DNA from: Micavibrio sp. UBA6147
Lineage (GTDB): Bacteria; Pseudomonadota; Alphaproteobacteria; Micavibrionales; UBA1664
Assembly: GCA_002423185.1 (NCBI GenBank)
Contig: DIUX01000004.1
Location: 186,001-250,000, forward strand
Direction: 5' to 3'
Length of the DNA stretch: 64,000 nt
Of the stretch, positions 1-8,904 are shown one piece after another (position 1 is the stretch's first letter; each line of letters starts with the position of its first letter). A program made the translations under genes and the position numbers. The notes beneath the pieces are model-generated. The model ran no database searches and was not told where the DNA came from. It saw nothing but the letters and a program-made list of their open reading frames with translations.

Positions 1-270
1 CGTGACCATGTTGAGGCGTTGCTTCAGGAGCGTGGCTTGACCCCGATTGCCCATACCGGCCTTGCCAAGAGTGAGCGCGGCGAGCTGTACCGCCGTAAGG
101 CGGGGCATGACGCGCCGGCGTTTGGCTATTTGACGATGCGCGGGCGTACGGACACATTTTACTTGTCCAAAAAGACCGCCAATGACAACAGGCTGGATAC
201 CACCGGCGGGGATGCCACCCACGGTAAAAAGCGCAACGCGCCCAGCGGGCCGAATGGTTTGCAGCCCTGA
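1..270 (+). CDS. C-terminal part of an unknown protein (5' truncated by window)
   Basis: An open frame enters from the left edge in frame 1 and ends at TGA 268-270, giving about 89 C-terminal residues. The start lies outside the window, so internal TTG or ATG codons should not be read as starts. The piece has a mixed alpha/beta character with a basic, polar tail of about 30 residues that is probably disordered. Its residues around GHDAPAFGYLTMRG vaguely recall the last strand of TPR-linked methyltransferases, but this is too weak to name a family. A hairpin terminator follows about 20 bases after the stop, which supports this being a real gene end. Confidence 0.55.
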   Translation, partial: RDHVEALLQERGLTPIAHTGLAKSERGELYRRKAGHDAPAFGYLTMRGRTDTFYLSKKTANDNRLDTTGGDATHGKKRNAPSGPNGLQP

Positions 271-288
271 ATGTAAAAAAGACATGAC

Positions 289-331
289 AAAGGGGTTGAT
301 GATGGGCTAAGCCGTTATCAGCCCCTTTTTC
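289..331 (+). terminator. Rho-independent terminator after the first gene
   Basis: An AAAGGGG arm and a CCCCTTTTT arm enclose a partly self-complementary centre (GGGCTAAGCC), and a T run follows. It separates the truncated gene from the PfkB kinase. Confidence 0.6.
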
Positions 332-388
332 GTATGGGGTGTATGGGCGCGGAACCCACATAAGCAACAGGACAGATAAGAGCAGCCG

Positions 389-1411
389 ATGATGGCAACA
401 CAGCCTACACAATTGAAGCAAACCCACAATGCGCGGCTTATCGGTATTGGCAACGCGGCGATGGATCTTGTCAGCGTCGTGCCCTCCGACGCCGACATTG
501 CGCGGCTCGGCCTCAAGAAAGGCCATTGTGTGTTCTTGAGCGATGCGGAGGCGGAGGCCTTGACGGCGGCGATTGAGGCGTGGGGCATTGATTATGTGCC
601 GGGGGGAAGTGCGGCGAATGTGCTGTCTTGTTTTGCGGCACTGGGCGGCGGCGGGCGGTTTGTCGGCAAGACCGCGCCGGATGAATCTGGGCGGCGGTTC
701 AGTGAGTCCATGACCCAATGGGGTATTGCGTATGATACCGTGCCGACCGATAATCAATGCGGATCGACCCGTATTTTCACCATCGTCACACCGGATGGCG
801 AGCGCAGCTTTGCCGCCAGTTACGGTGCCAGCCACGCCATCGCGGAATCAGACCTGCGTGCGGATGACATGCGCGACAGCGCGATGTTGTTGATTGACGG
901 GTATATGTTGATGTCGGATAACGGGCCGAACGTGCTGCGGCATGCGATTGCGATGGCGCAGGATATGGCGCGGCCGGTGGTGTTTTTGCCGGCGGATTTG
1001 TCGGTCATTGAGGCCAAACCGGACGATACGGAATTTTTGATGCAGGCCGCGAACGCGGTGATTTGCAATGCGGAACAGGCCATCGCCCTGACCGGCGCTG
1101 GCGGCGTGGATGAGGCCGTTGATATGTTCAGGCAGCGCAATTTATTCGGGTGCGTGACATTGGGTGCCGAAGGGGTTTTGGCCTTTGAAGCGGCGGCCAT
1201 TCACAGAGTTGAAAACCCGTATCAACCGGACATGATCGTTAGCACAAATGGTGCCGGCGATAATTTTTCCGGCGGTTTTTTGTATGGATTATTGCATGGT
1301 ATGGGTATGGTACAGGCGTGCCGCCTTGGCATGTATTGCGCGCTTGAAATCCTGAAACATCAAAGCCCGCGCCCGCAAACATCCTTGGCGCATTTGATTG
1401 AGTCTGTATAG
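389..1411 (+). CDS. PfkB-family carbohydrate/nucleoside kinase (adenosine kinase-like)
   Basis: This 340-residue protein belongs to the PfkB (ribokinase) family, which transfers phosphate from ATP to a sugar or nucleoside hydroxyl. Visible signatures are the N-terminal GNAAMD strand, the glycine-rich PGGSAAN substrate-binding motif near residue 72, the GKTAPDESG segment, and the C-terminal STNGAGDNFSGGF motif, the family's NGAGD anion-hole and catalytic-Asp signature (usually DTxGAGD). Length and motif spacing fit bacterial adenosine-kinase-like members, but the substrate cannot be read from sequence. Two ATG codons in tandem, 389 and 392, could both serve as the start, and the ribosome site is weak. 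The gene stands alone behind a terminator. Confidence 0.85.
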   Translation: MMATQPTQLKQTHNARLIGIGNAAMDLVSVVPSDADIARLGLKKGHCVFLSDAEAEALTAAIEAWGIDYVPGGSAANVLSCFAALGGGGRFVGKTAPDESGRRFSESMTQWGIAYDTVPTDNQCGSTRIFTIVTPDGERSFAASYGASHAIAESDLRADDMRDSAMLLIDGYMLMSDNGPNVLRHAIAMAQDMARPVVFLPADLSVIEAKPDDTEFLMQAANAVICNAEQAIALTGAGGVDEAVDMFRQRNLFGCVTLGAEGVLAFEAAAIHRVENPYQPDMIVSTNGAGDNFSGGFLYGLLHGMGMVQACRLGMYCALEILKHQSPRPQTSLAHLIESV

Positions 1412-1642
1412 AGCGCCTTTTGTTTCTTCTGGCTTCTCGCTTCTCGCTTTTTCCTTTGGTTTGTTTTTGTTGAAATAGGGCTTGCGTTCCGGCTTTGGCT
1501 GGGGCAATGTCCGTGTCCCTTTGCCGTCCTTTTGACTTGGTGGCGTTCGTTTATAAGGCGTTTTGGTCTTGTTAACCCCTGCCTGATACACTGGGGATAT
1601 GGTCATTAAACCGGCGGTCTGGCTCGGTTTAAGAAGGCGAGT

Positions 1643-2656
1643 ATGGAGCCGATGCAGTACGAAGAATTCGACCTTGATATGGTGATCCGGCGCATGCAAG
1701 ACGCCGTTGATGTGGTGTTGTCGAGTGAACACGACACCAGCAAGGTCGCGGCGTGCTTGTTTGACCCTGACGGCAATCCCGCGAGTATTATCAGCCGCAC
1801 CAACCACCGCCCCTATGCCTTGAAACAACGATTTGACTGGACTGACCGTATCGGAAAAAGCAGCCAGTTTATCCATGCCGAAACCGCGTGTTTGCTCGAA
1901 TACGGGCGCAGCGCCGAAGGCCACAGCATTTGCGTGACCGACCCGTTTTGCCCGAATTGCGCTAAAACACTCGCCGAAAGCGGCGTTAAACGCATTTTCA
2001 TTGACCATAAAGGGATGGACAAGGATTTTGTCCAGCGCCGCGCGGGGGCGTTTAACGTGATCTCGCTTGAGATTGCGCAAAAAGCGGGGATCGATGTTTA
2101 CATCCTGTACCGCAAAGACAGGCGGTTTGAACCGCTGCGTTTGCCGACATCGCATATTGTGCCTGCGCCTGCTGGGGTTGTGATTGATGCGGCCTTGGAC
2201 ATGGAGGCGGCGGCGAGGGTAAAGGGCGATGTTGCCACCGCCTTGACGGAGTTTGCGGCAGAGTCCGGAATAAACGCCCTGCCTCATTCCGCTGTGTGTT
2301 GTTTCGCGGCCTCGAAGGATGGGCGCGTCCATCGGGTGATGGTGCATGAAAGCCTGCCGCCCGGACTGAGCCCGCAAGATGTTGCGTCCTTGAAGCCGGA
2401 CGACACGGATAAATACCGGTTCACGGTTGATGCGCTCAACAAGCTGTATTTCGTGGTGCGGCGGCATGAATTAAAAATTATTGGCGGGGCGGTGTATTGC
2501 AACCGTGTGCCGTCATCGCGCGCGTTTGTGAATATGTTGCTCACCGATATTCGCAAGGTGATGATCGCGGGGCGCGTCCCCGACCACGACCCGACGGGCG
2601 GCGATGCGGCGCGTTTATACGCGGAGATGGGGTTGATTGAGGTTGATTGGGTTTAG
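1643..2656 (+). CDS. Cytidine/deoxycytidylate deaminase-like protein with a second, degenerate deaminase domain
   Basis: The 337-residue protein has a zinc deaminase active site in its N-terminal half: His78-Ala-Glu80 (HAE) and Cys103-Pro-Asn-Cys106 (CxxC), with a following segment typical of the fold (GVKRIFIDH). Such enzymes hydrolytically deaminate cytosine-type nucleosides or nucleotides. The C-terminal half (about 215-310) seems to repeat the same pattern. A CCFAASKDG strand matches the first domain's start, FTVDA stands where FIHAE would be, and RVPSSR replaces FCPNC, so this copy could not bind zinc. That resembles the catalytic-plus-vestigial layout of E. coli Cdd, but overall similarity is low. 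The start ATG follows a GAAGGCGAG ribosome site. Substrate is unknown. Confidence 0.7.
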   Translation: MEPMQYEEFDLDMVIRRMQDAVDVVLSSEHDTSKVAACLFDPDGNPASIISRTNHRPYALKQRFDWTDRIGKSSQFIHAETACLLEYGRSAEGHSICVTDPFCPNCAKTLAESGVKRIFIDHKGMDKDFVQRRAGAFNVISLEIAQKAGIDVYILYRKDRRFEPLRLPTSHIVPAPAGVVIDAALDMEAAARVKGDVATALTEFAAESGINALPHSAVCCFAASKDGRVHRVMVHESLPPGLSPQDVASLKPDDTDKYRFTVDALNKLYFVVRRHELKIIGGAVYCNRVPSSRAFVNMLLTDIRKVMIAGRVPDHDPTGGDAARLYAEMGLIEVDWV

Positions 2657-2681
2657 CGCGTAGATTCGTCCGCAAGCCTAT

Positions 2682-4343
2682 CTATAGGCGGCGGCGTCTT
2701 GCGTCTTCCGCGCCTTTGAGGTAGCCGTCATTGTCGAGGCGGATTATTTTGGCTTTGCCTGCTTCGTCCATGATGCGTTTGATTTTTGTAATAAAATCTT
2801 CGTCTTCCCTTAAAACACCGAATTGAGCGTCGTCGCCGCCGATGAGGGGGAGGCTGAGCTGGGTGTTTTTGCCTGCATCAGGGGTGAGGACGAGGCCGCC
2901 GATATTGGTCTTCATGTCGTCAAATTGTTCCAAGAACATGCGGAAAAAAACTGGAATTGACGGTTTTTCGGGTGACAGGATCATGCTCTCCAAAATATCC
3001 AAGCGGTTTGTCGGCTCGGGCGAGAGAGCTTTCATGCTTTCCTTGGCGTCGTAGACGCAGGTGGCAAGGGCAGGAAGCCCCACGAGCCTTTGCTGTCCGG
3101 TGCGGGAGCGGATGAAATTGGCGGCGGCCTTAGCCTTGAAAAATTTGAAAGTAAAATCGGCCAGTTTTTTGAAGCGGTCGAATTCTTCGACTTGTACCTC
3201 GTGTGATCTCAGAGCCGTTATGCCCGTATCCATGGTTTTCAGTTCTTCTTCCACACTGGTTTTGATACTGCGCGTATCGCTCTCGAACATACGGATCAGG
3301 CGGTCAAGCGCGTGGTTGTCGGCAAGGCCGTATTGCCCAGATTTACGGGCGTCGCGCAGCAGTGATTTGAGGTCGTCTTCGTCGAGATAATCATAGGCGG
3401 AATATTTTGGGTTATGTTTGCGGTCATAATCATCGTCGTAACGGTCATAGTAGCGGTCATGATGTGCTTTCAGGCGTGCTTTTTCATAGCGTTGCAAAGA
3501 CAAAGACGGGGCATTTTTCGCGGCTTTGGTAAAGGCGCTTGATATACCGGCTTTGACGGGTGTTGTAGCGATGAAATCATCGGCGCTTTGTTGCGGTACG
3601 TCTTGTTCGAAATAATGGCTGAAACTGAGCAAGGCGCCTTCGAGTTTTTGCGCGGATTCGAGAATCTTTTCGACCAAGGCGAGTTTTTGCGCGTTGCCGA
3701 TAAAGGCATGTAACGAGGCGGGGGACGCGACATTCGGAAGAATCTCCTCCAATGTGGATTGCATCCAGCTCTTTTGCATGGATCGCGCGGGGCGGGCGGC
3801 GGTGGCGGCGGCTTTTTCCAAGGCTGATTCGCTGTAGCGTGCGTTTTCAATCGGGCGGCCTTGGGACGCCGCGCGGGGGATGCCGTCCGCATCAAAAATC
3901 ACGCCGTTCTTTTTGCCTTCATTTTGGGCGGTTGCAAAGGCGATGTAATGATCCAGCCCCATATCAATCGCGGCTTTGCCGGTTTTGTACCAGCCTTCGG
4001 ATTCTTTGGCGGCCTCGGTGCTGGCGCAATAATAGAGAGCTTGGTAGTAGCTCAGCCCCGTCTTCGCAACGGTTGTGGTGTGGATTTGTTCATTACTGGC
4101 GGGGTCGTATTCAACCAATACGTGATTGAGTGTCCATTGGGCGCTGAGTTCCGGCGCGGCGGCGGCATCGGTGTCGAACACGTCTTGCCGTGTGGCGGTC
4201 ACATAATGCGCGGTGTCGGGGGTGGCGGATGGGTCTGTGGTGTAGGCAACAGTGCGAAAGAACATTCCGTCGGCCTTGATGGATTCTCTGGCCGGAATTT
4301 CTTGTCCGTTGATGATGAGGCCTTTTTTATTAACAGGTGCCAT
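2682..4343 (-). CDS. Unknown protein, last member of the TelA-associated paralog array (553 aa)
   Basis: I do not recognise a named family. The N-terminal ~190 residues carry the signature shared by the four genes here: an A/E-x-Q...QWT segment, then (L/M)G-x-DHYIAFAT, then a GVIFDADG-x-P loop. After that it diverges. A middle stretch (about 300-340) is rich in Asp, Tyr, Arg and His and looks disordered. The C-terminal part is helical and ends in a very basic RRRR tail. The start is placed at the ATG beginning MAPVNKKG, because the ATG four codons upstream abuts its AAAGGA site with no spacing. It is the distal gene of a minus-strand run of five, separated from the previous one by 244 bases. 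No membrane segments or signal peptide are visible. Confidence 0.7.
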   Translation of the reverse strand: MAPVNKKGLIINGQEIPARESIKADGMFFRTVAYTTDPSATPDTAHYVTATRQDVFDTDAAAAPELSAQWTLNHVLVEYDPASNEQIHTTTVAKTGLSYYQALYYCASTEAAKESEGWYKTGKAAIDMGLDHYIAFATAQNEGKKNGVIFDADGIPRAASQGRPIENARYSESALEKAAATAARPARSMQKSWMQSTLEEILPNVASPASLHAFIGNAQKLALVEKILESAQKLEGALLSFSHYFEQDVPQQSADDFIATTPVKAGISSAFTKAAKNAPSLSLQRYEKARLKAHHDRYYDRYDDDYDRKHNPKYSAYDYLDEDDLKSLLRDARKSGQYGLADNHALDRLIRMFESDTRSIKTSVEEELKTMDTGITALRSHEVQVEEFDRFKKLADFTFKFFKAKAAANFIRSRTGQQRLVGLPALATCVYDAKESMKALSPEPTNRLDILESMILSPEKPSIPVFFRMFLEQFDDMKTNIGGLVLTPDAGKNTQLSLPLIGGDDAQFGVLREDEDFITKIKRIMDEAGKAKIIRLDNDGYLKGAEDARRRRL

Positions 4344-4497
4344 CGCGTTTTCCATTCCTTTATACTGGCTTTATTTACCATAATAACTATCGCGGGTCAA
4401 TATTTTATTATGGGATGCGGTGGATTTAGGGCTGCGGCGGCGGGGCAAAGGGTGTCCTTTGGCACTGTCTAAACTTGTCCTCCTGCCCCTTAAGCCG

Positions 4498-4534
4498 TTC
4501 GCCCCCGCGATGCTGTGGGCATGGCGGGGGCGAA
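4498..4534. repeat. Strong hairpin (11-bp perfect stem) between paralog genes
   Basis: TTCGCCCCCGC and GCGGGGGCGAA form a perfect inverted repeat around a 15-base loop. Neither side has a T run, so it is a poor intrinsic terminator. It could be a transcript-stabilising or REP-like palindrome in the 244-base gap between two array genes. The rest of that gap shows no gene. Confidence 0.5.
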
Positions 4535-4587
4535 GGAATGAAAACGGTGGAGCGCAGCGCGCGCCGGCGTGTCAGCGCATGACAGGC

Positions 4588-6306
4588 TTAGCGCGGCTTT
4601 GGTGCCGACACGTTGCGGGCGGCGGACAGGCCTGTGCTTTGGAATTCCTCTACGAAGGCCATCATTTTATCGCGTTCTTCGGTGAGTTCACGCTCGATCA
4701 CTGCGGGAACCTTGGTGCCGACATCGGCGATATAGGCCTCGGATTGCGCAATGAATTTTTTGCGGAAATCGCGGCTCTTGGTATAGCTCGGCACGTTTTC
4801 GGTCATGATGCGTTCATAGTAATTGCCGAGAGTTTCAATCCGTTGTTTGACCGTCGGGGTGACTTCGCCTTCTTGTGCCTTGAGGCGTTTGAGTTCCGCC
4901 GACACCCATGTGGTGACGGTGAGCTTGATCAAGTGACTACGGTCGATGATGTTGTTTTCCGGACAGGCAATGGCGAGTTTTTCGGCCTCGTCTTGCGCCT
5001 CGGTGAGTTCCTTATGGACATATTTATCCTTCAGGCCGCCCGAAAGGTAGTCTTGGTATTTGATCAACATACGATCAAACGCACGCGCAAATTGGGCAAT
5101 TTTTTCGGCCTGTTTGATTTTTTCGATGTTGCCGCGAATATCCTTCATTTGTGCCGTTTCGGGCACATAATGGTCGATATCGAGGATCGGCGGCAATTCG
5201 GCTTCTTTGATAATGATGCCGGCTTTGAGGTCTTCGGCGCGAGCCTTCATGACGGTGAAGTGTTCCATGATCTCTTGCGGCGGGTGGCCTTGGATCATGC
5301 AATCCTTGCTCATGATAACCTCCAGCATCCGTCCGATGCTCGGGATGTTTTTCTTCGCAACGCGGGTGTAGTAATTGGTGAGCGTTTCGAGTTGCGGTGA
5401 AACTTCGTCCTCAATGAATTGTGAAGAACGGTCTTGCTTCAAGGCCGTTTGGAAACGTCCATGCAATTGTTGCAAGGTGAAGTACACATGGGTGTTGGCG
5501 AGCAGTAATTGCAGGCTTTGCTTATCCGGCCATTTTCCGGCGGGGAAGAGCTCGATGCGCTCTTCAAGAGCGTCGTGGGCTTGTTTGACTGCTTGAATGA
5601 CATGGTTGTCGTCAAAGCCGCCTTTGGCCGCTTTTTTGTACAGTTTGATGTATTCCTCAAACTGGTTCACGAAGGCGGGGTAGCTCTCGCGGTTTTTGAG
5701 GATGTCTTTGACTTCTTGCAGGCTGAAATCATGTTTCGGCTTGCCGAGTTTTTTGGCGAGATCAATGCCGGGCAAGATAAACAGGCGGCTTTTTTCCTCG
5801 AAGGCGTGTTTAACGGCACGGAGCATGGTGCCGGTAAAGGTGCCGGTGACAAGGGGCTTGCCTTGTTGGGTTTGGAAGGCCTGACCTGTGATGTCGTCAA
5901 AGGCGATGGCTTCGCGCATACCGAAGGCTTTGTAGTGCAAGTTGCCAAGGCTTTCGGCATCGTCCTCACCCGATGGCGCGTGACCGAGCAAAAGCGAGGT
6001 GCGCTCGAATTCGGACAAGGCCTCAATCGCGTTGAAAAAGCTTACGCCTGAATCGGCGACGATCACCTCAATGGCGTCATCCGGTGCGGCACCGACTTTT
6101 GTACGATGGCTTGTGACCGCCCATGTGCCGCCGACTTCTTGCGAGGCCTCCATCCACAATTTTTCGTGCCATGAGGGGGTTTCCGCCCGCAAGAACGATA
6201 TTGTCCGGCACTCAGACCCGAATGCGGCGGTTCTGAATTCATCGAGGAGTTTTTGCTCGTGTCTGGGGTTCGTGGACGCCAGATCGATCAGTCTTTTGTT
6301 CGTCAT
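4588..6306 (-). CDS. Unknown protein of the TelA-associated paralog family with an internally duplicated helical module (572 aa)
   Basis: Family unknown to me. Residues 20-180 form the shared N-terminal module: a Cys-Arg pair near 33, W-x-EA-x-Q followed by GTW near 50-62, HYK-x-FG-x-RE-x-IAFDD-x-TG near 124-140, and a GTFTGTM loop. The rest is helical and contains two copies of one module, about 212-345 and 405-520. The second halves are easiest to see: EVSPQLETLTNYYTRV at 301 and EVTPTVKQRIETLGNYYERI at 481, each followed by N-x-PS. The paralogs carry one copy, so this gene has an extra duplication. Its ATG has an AAGGGAGC ribosome site eight bases away. It lies 63 bases downstream of the preceding array gene, probably in the same transcript. 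It has no signal peptide, so it is probably cytoplasmic. Confidence 0.7.
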   Translation of the reverse strand: MTNKRLIDLASTNPRHEQKLLDEFRTAAFGSECRTISFLRAETPSWHEKLWMEASQEVGGTWAVTSHRTKVGAAPDDAIEVIVADSGVSFFNAIEALSEFERTSLLLGHAPSGEDDAESLGNLHYKAFGMREAIAFDDITGQAFQTQQGKPLVTGTFTGTMLRAVKHAFEEKSRLFILPGIDLAKKLGKPKHDFSLQEVKDILKNRESYPAFVNQFEEYIKLYKKAAKGGFDDNHVIQAVKQAHDALEERIELFPAGKWPDKQSLQLLLANTHVYFTLQQLHGRFQTALKQDRSSQFIEDEVSPQLETLTNYYTRVAKKNIPSIGRMLEVIMSKDCMIQGHPPQEIMEHFTVMKARAEDLKAGIIIKEAELPPILDIDHYVPETAQMKDIRGNIEKIKQAEKIAQFARAFDRMLIKYQDYLSGGLKDKYVHKELTEAQDEAEKLAIACPENNIIDRSHLIKLTVTTWVSAELKRLKAQEGEVTPTVKQRIETLGNYYERIMTENVPSYTKSRDFRKKFIAQSEAYIADVGTKVPAVIERELTEERDKMMAFVEEFQSTGLSAARNVSAPKPR

Positions 6307-6369
6307 AATAGTATGCTCCCTTTTAACGACTTAAAGCTTTCGGTTCCGTTTATTCATAGTGCTCAATAC

Positions 6370-7596
6370 TCAAAGTTTACGCGTCATATACAAATCGGCG
6401 AGGCTGGTGCCTACGGCTGTGCCATTGATGCGGCCGGCCGTGAGGTTTTCCATGTCCTTTTTGCCGAGGGCAATGACGCGGTAATTGGTTTTAATTTCAT
6501 CCGTGCGGGCTTGCATTTCCTGCAAAGTGCCGGCGATTTTTTCGATCGCTGGGGGAATATCGGCGCGCATGTTCAAAACAGACCGGTTATTCATGCGAAT
6601 AATATCGGCGGCGATTTGTTCGACGCTGACCGGCTCGCCGCCAAGGGCGTTATAGTAATCCTTGATTTTGCGGGCATTGCTCAACACGTCGGTCTTGACG
6701 GTTTCGGCGGCGGCGCCTTCCTTATAAAATTTGGCGAAGGATTCTTTGGCGATATACAGCGCGGCGTAAAGCTCGATCAACGTGGCGTATTGCTGGAGCC
6801 GCAGGGCGATCTGCGGCGTTTCTTCTTCGAATGTGCCGGCAATGTCGGCGCGCAGGGTGTCAAACTGGAAATGCGCGATGGTGACGTTTCCGCCTTGCTT
6901 TTTTTCGGCCATATCTTTGAAAGATTGAATTCGTTTGTTGAAGCCTTCGACGATTTTTTTGACTTTTTCGCAATCTTCGATGGCAAGGCACACGGCGTCC
7001 AAGGATTTCAGGTCAATCGGAAGGCCAAGGTCGGGGTTCAAGCCGCCGACGGGGGTGAGGAACAGCATTTGCTTGGCTTCCCATGCTTCGCGCACGGCTT
7101 TCATCGTGTCATAGTCGATTTGGGCGGTCTCGATAATCAGGCCGTTAAAGGTTTGGAGCGGCTTGCCGGTTTGCGCGTCAAAGGGGATGCCTTCACGCGT
7201 GGCGAAGGCGATGTAATGGTCGTATCCGAGTTCCTTTGGCCCTTGCAGGCGCAGATATTCAACCGCTTGGTCGCTGTGGAGGTTTTCGTATTCCGCGATG
7301 CGGCTGACGACATCATAGAAGTTTTGTGAACCGCCGAGTTTGATCCGTGTGGCAAGGCCGCGTTTTGTGTCTTGTGTTTGTGTGTCCAATTCAACGGACA
7401 CTTGAAACATCGTCCATTGTGCGGGGGCGGTTTGGATGGCTTCGATCCATCGTTCCTGACCATCGCGGGCGAAGCTGCTGCTGCGGCAATAATGGCCGAA
7501 GGTGGCGGCGTTGAAATGGTCACGCGGGGTTTCGGCCTCGCCTTTTTTGCGCGGTGTGGTGTGGTTTGGCGGGAAGGGGAGGCTGTGAGGCATCAT
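6370..7596 (-). CDS. Unknown protein of the TelA-associated paralog family (408 aa)
   Basis: Family unknown to me. It shows the array's shared N-terminal module: FGHYCRSS near residue 35, RWIEA-x-Q followed by QWTMF, then LGYDHYIAFATREGIPFDA-x-TGKP and an FNGL loop. The C-terminal half is helical, with one copy of the YY-containing module (KIKDYYNAL) that is duplicated in the next gene. Its start codon overlaps the stop of the upstream paralog by four bases (ATGA type), which implies translational coupling and roughly equimolar production. No transmembrane or export signal is seen. Catalytic function cannot be assigned; it might be a structural or adaptor protein. Confidence 0.7.
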   Translation of the reverse strand: MMPHSLPFPPNHTTPRKKGEAETPRDHFNAATFGHYCRSSSFARDGQERWIEAIQTAPAQWTMFQVSVELDTQTQDTKRGLATRIKLGGSQNFYDVVSRIAEYENLHSDQAVEYLRLQGPKELGYDHYIAFATREGIPFDAQTGKPLQTFNGLIIETAQIDYDTMKAVREAWEAKQMLFLTPVGGLNPDLGLPIDLKSLDAVCLAIEDCEKVKKIVEGFNKRIQSFKDMAEKKQGGNVTIAHFQFDTLRADIAGTFEEETPQIALRLQQYATLIELYAALYIAKESFAKFYKEGAAAETVKTDVLSNARKIKDYYNALGGEPVSVEQIAADIIRMNNRSVLNMRADIPPAIEKIAGTLQEMQARTDEIKTNYRVIALGKKDMENLTAGRINGTAVGTSLADLYMTRKL

Positions 7597-8870
7597 GCTG
7601 CTCCCCCTTTGCTGTGGCCGTTATTCATACCAAGGCCGCGCGGTTTGGCTTTTTGGTATGATTTGGCGGTTTGGGCGGCGTTGTCGCGCAGGTCGGTTAA
7701 ATCGGCGCGGATGCGGGCAATGGATTTGTTGATATCAATGGCTTGCTCGGAATCTTTGTCCATGATGGCGGCGCTGATTAATTCGCGGTCGGGGGATTCC
7801 AGACCGAAATCGGCGTATTTGCCTTGGATGACGACAATTTGTTCGCGGACGAAGGCGTCGCTTTCTTCCACAAGGTCGAGATGGTCATGGGCAATCTCCA
7901 TCGCCCAGCGCGCATGCAGGACGCAGCGGAAAATATCGAGCGAGATCAAAGCATTGCGGATGTTTTGGAAGTCTTCATCGCTGAGGCTCTGTTTATAGCT
8001 TTCCTGAATGTCGTTGTTGTTCAGGGTTTGCTGGATGATTTGTTCCAAGGCGTCGCCGGCGGGGATGGAGGCCGACACGCCGCCGCCTTCAACCATGACA
8101 TGATGGTCGAAGCCTTTTTCTTGGCAGATTTTGAACGCTTCGAAGATGTTCTCTTCGAAATAGGCCAACAGTTCGGTGTAGGCCTTGGCGCGGTTCAGGT
8201 GTTCATAGATATGCTGAATCATCGCCGATGGCTTGGCGTTGAGGATGAGGGCGTCGAGATAGCTCCCCTCGGTTGCGAAGGTGTTTACCTTGGCGTTCCA
8301 TGCACCGGCGATGGATTGTTCCATGTCCTCTGTGAAGCTTCCTTGCCCGCTGATACGGCCTTCGAAGCTCGGCGCGGGAGCACCGGTGACGGCGTCAAAG
8401 GCCACGCATTCGCGGATGCCAAAGGATTTGTAATGCAATGCGCCAAGGGCGGCGGCGTCATGGCCTTGTAAAATGCCCGTTGTATCGATGCCGGCGGGGG
8501 TGTCGGTGATGTTGTATTCAAACGACGCCATGCGCCCCAAAACTTCCATCAGGCCGAGGTCTTTTTCAAGAACGATCTGTTCAAACGCCGTGGTGGTTTT
8601 GAGCAGCGGATTGCCGGTTGCGGCGGCGTCAACCGGTGTGGTGTCGGCGTCAATGTCTTTGTATCGTTTGTATAATGTCCATGACCCTTGGCGGTCTTGG
8701 TGTGCTTCGAGCCAGCTCAGGCTTCCGCTCACACCATTGAACAAAATCATACAAGATGTGCGGCAATAATTCCCGTAAACAGCGCGCGAAAAGTCGTACA
8801 GCACGTCAGGGATGACGCGCGGTCCGTGTGTTTGCTTTTGCAGCGTTTGTTGTTCGGTCTTGTTTGCCAT
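7593..8870 (-). CDS. Unknown protein of the TelA-associated paralog family (425 aa)
   Basis: Family unknown to me. This is the first paralog after the TelA-like gene. Its shared N-terminal module contains YGNYCRTSC, SWLEAHQ followed by GSWTLY, LGALHYKSFGIRE-x-VAFDAVTG-x-P, and a GQGSF loop. A single copy of the helical module follows, and the C-terminus is basic and Gly/Lys-rich. The frame is open farther upstream, but that would overlap the TelA-like gene by more than 100 bases. I therefore place the start at the ATG of MANKTEQQ, 34 bases after the TelA-like stop, although no clear ribosome site precedes it. The gene overlaps the next paralog by four bases. Confidence 0.7.
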   Translation of the reverse strand: MANKTEQQTLQKQTHGPRVIPDVLYDFSRAVYGNYCRTSCMILFNGVSGSLSWLEAHQDRQGSWTLYKRYKDIDADTTPVDAAATGNPLLKTTTAFEQIVLEKDLGLMEVLGRMASFEYNITDTPAGIDTTGILQGHDAAALGALHYKSFGIRECVAFDAVTGAPAPSFEGRISGQGSFTEDMEQSIAGAWNAKVNTFATEGSYLDALILNAKPSAMIQHIYEHLNRAKAYTELLAYFEENIFEAFKICQEKGFDHHVMVEGGGVSASIPAGDALEQIIQQTLNNNDIQESYKQSLSDEDFQNIRNALISLDIFRCVLHARWAMEIAHDHLDLVEESDAFVREQIVVIQGKYADFGLESPDRELISAAIMDKDSEQAIDINKSIARIRADLTDLRDNAAQTAKSYQKAKPRGLGMNNGHSKGGAA

Positions 8871-8904
8871 ATTTTTTGTTTTGCTTGCTTTTTGTTTTGC
8901 CTGT

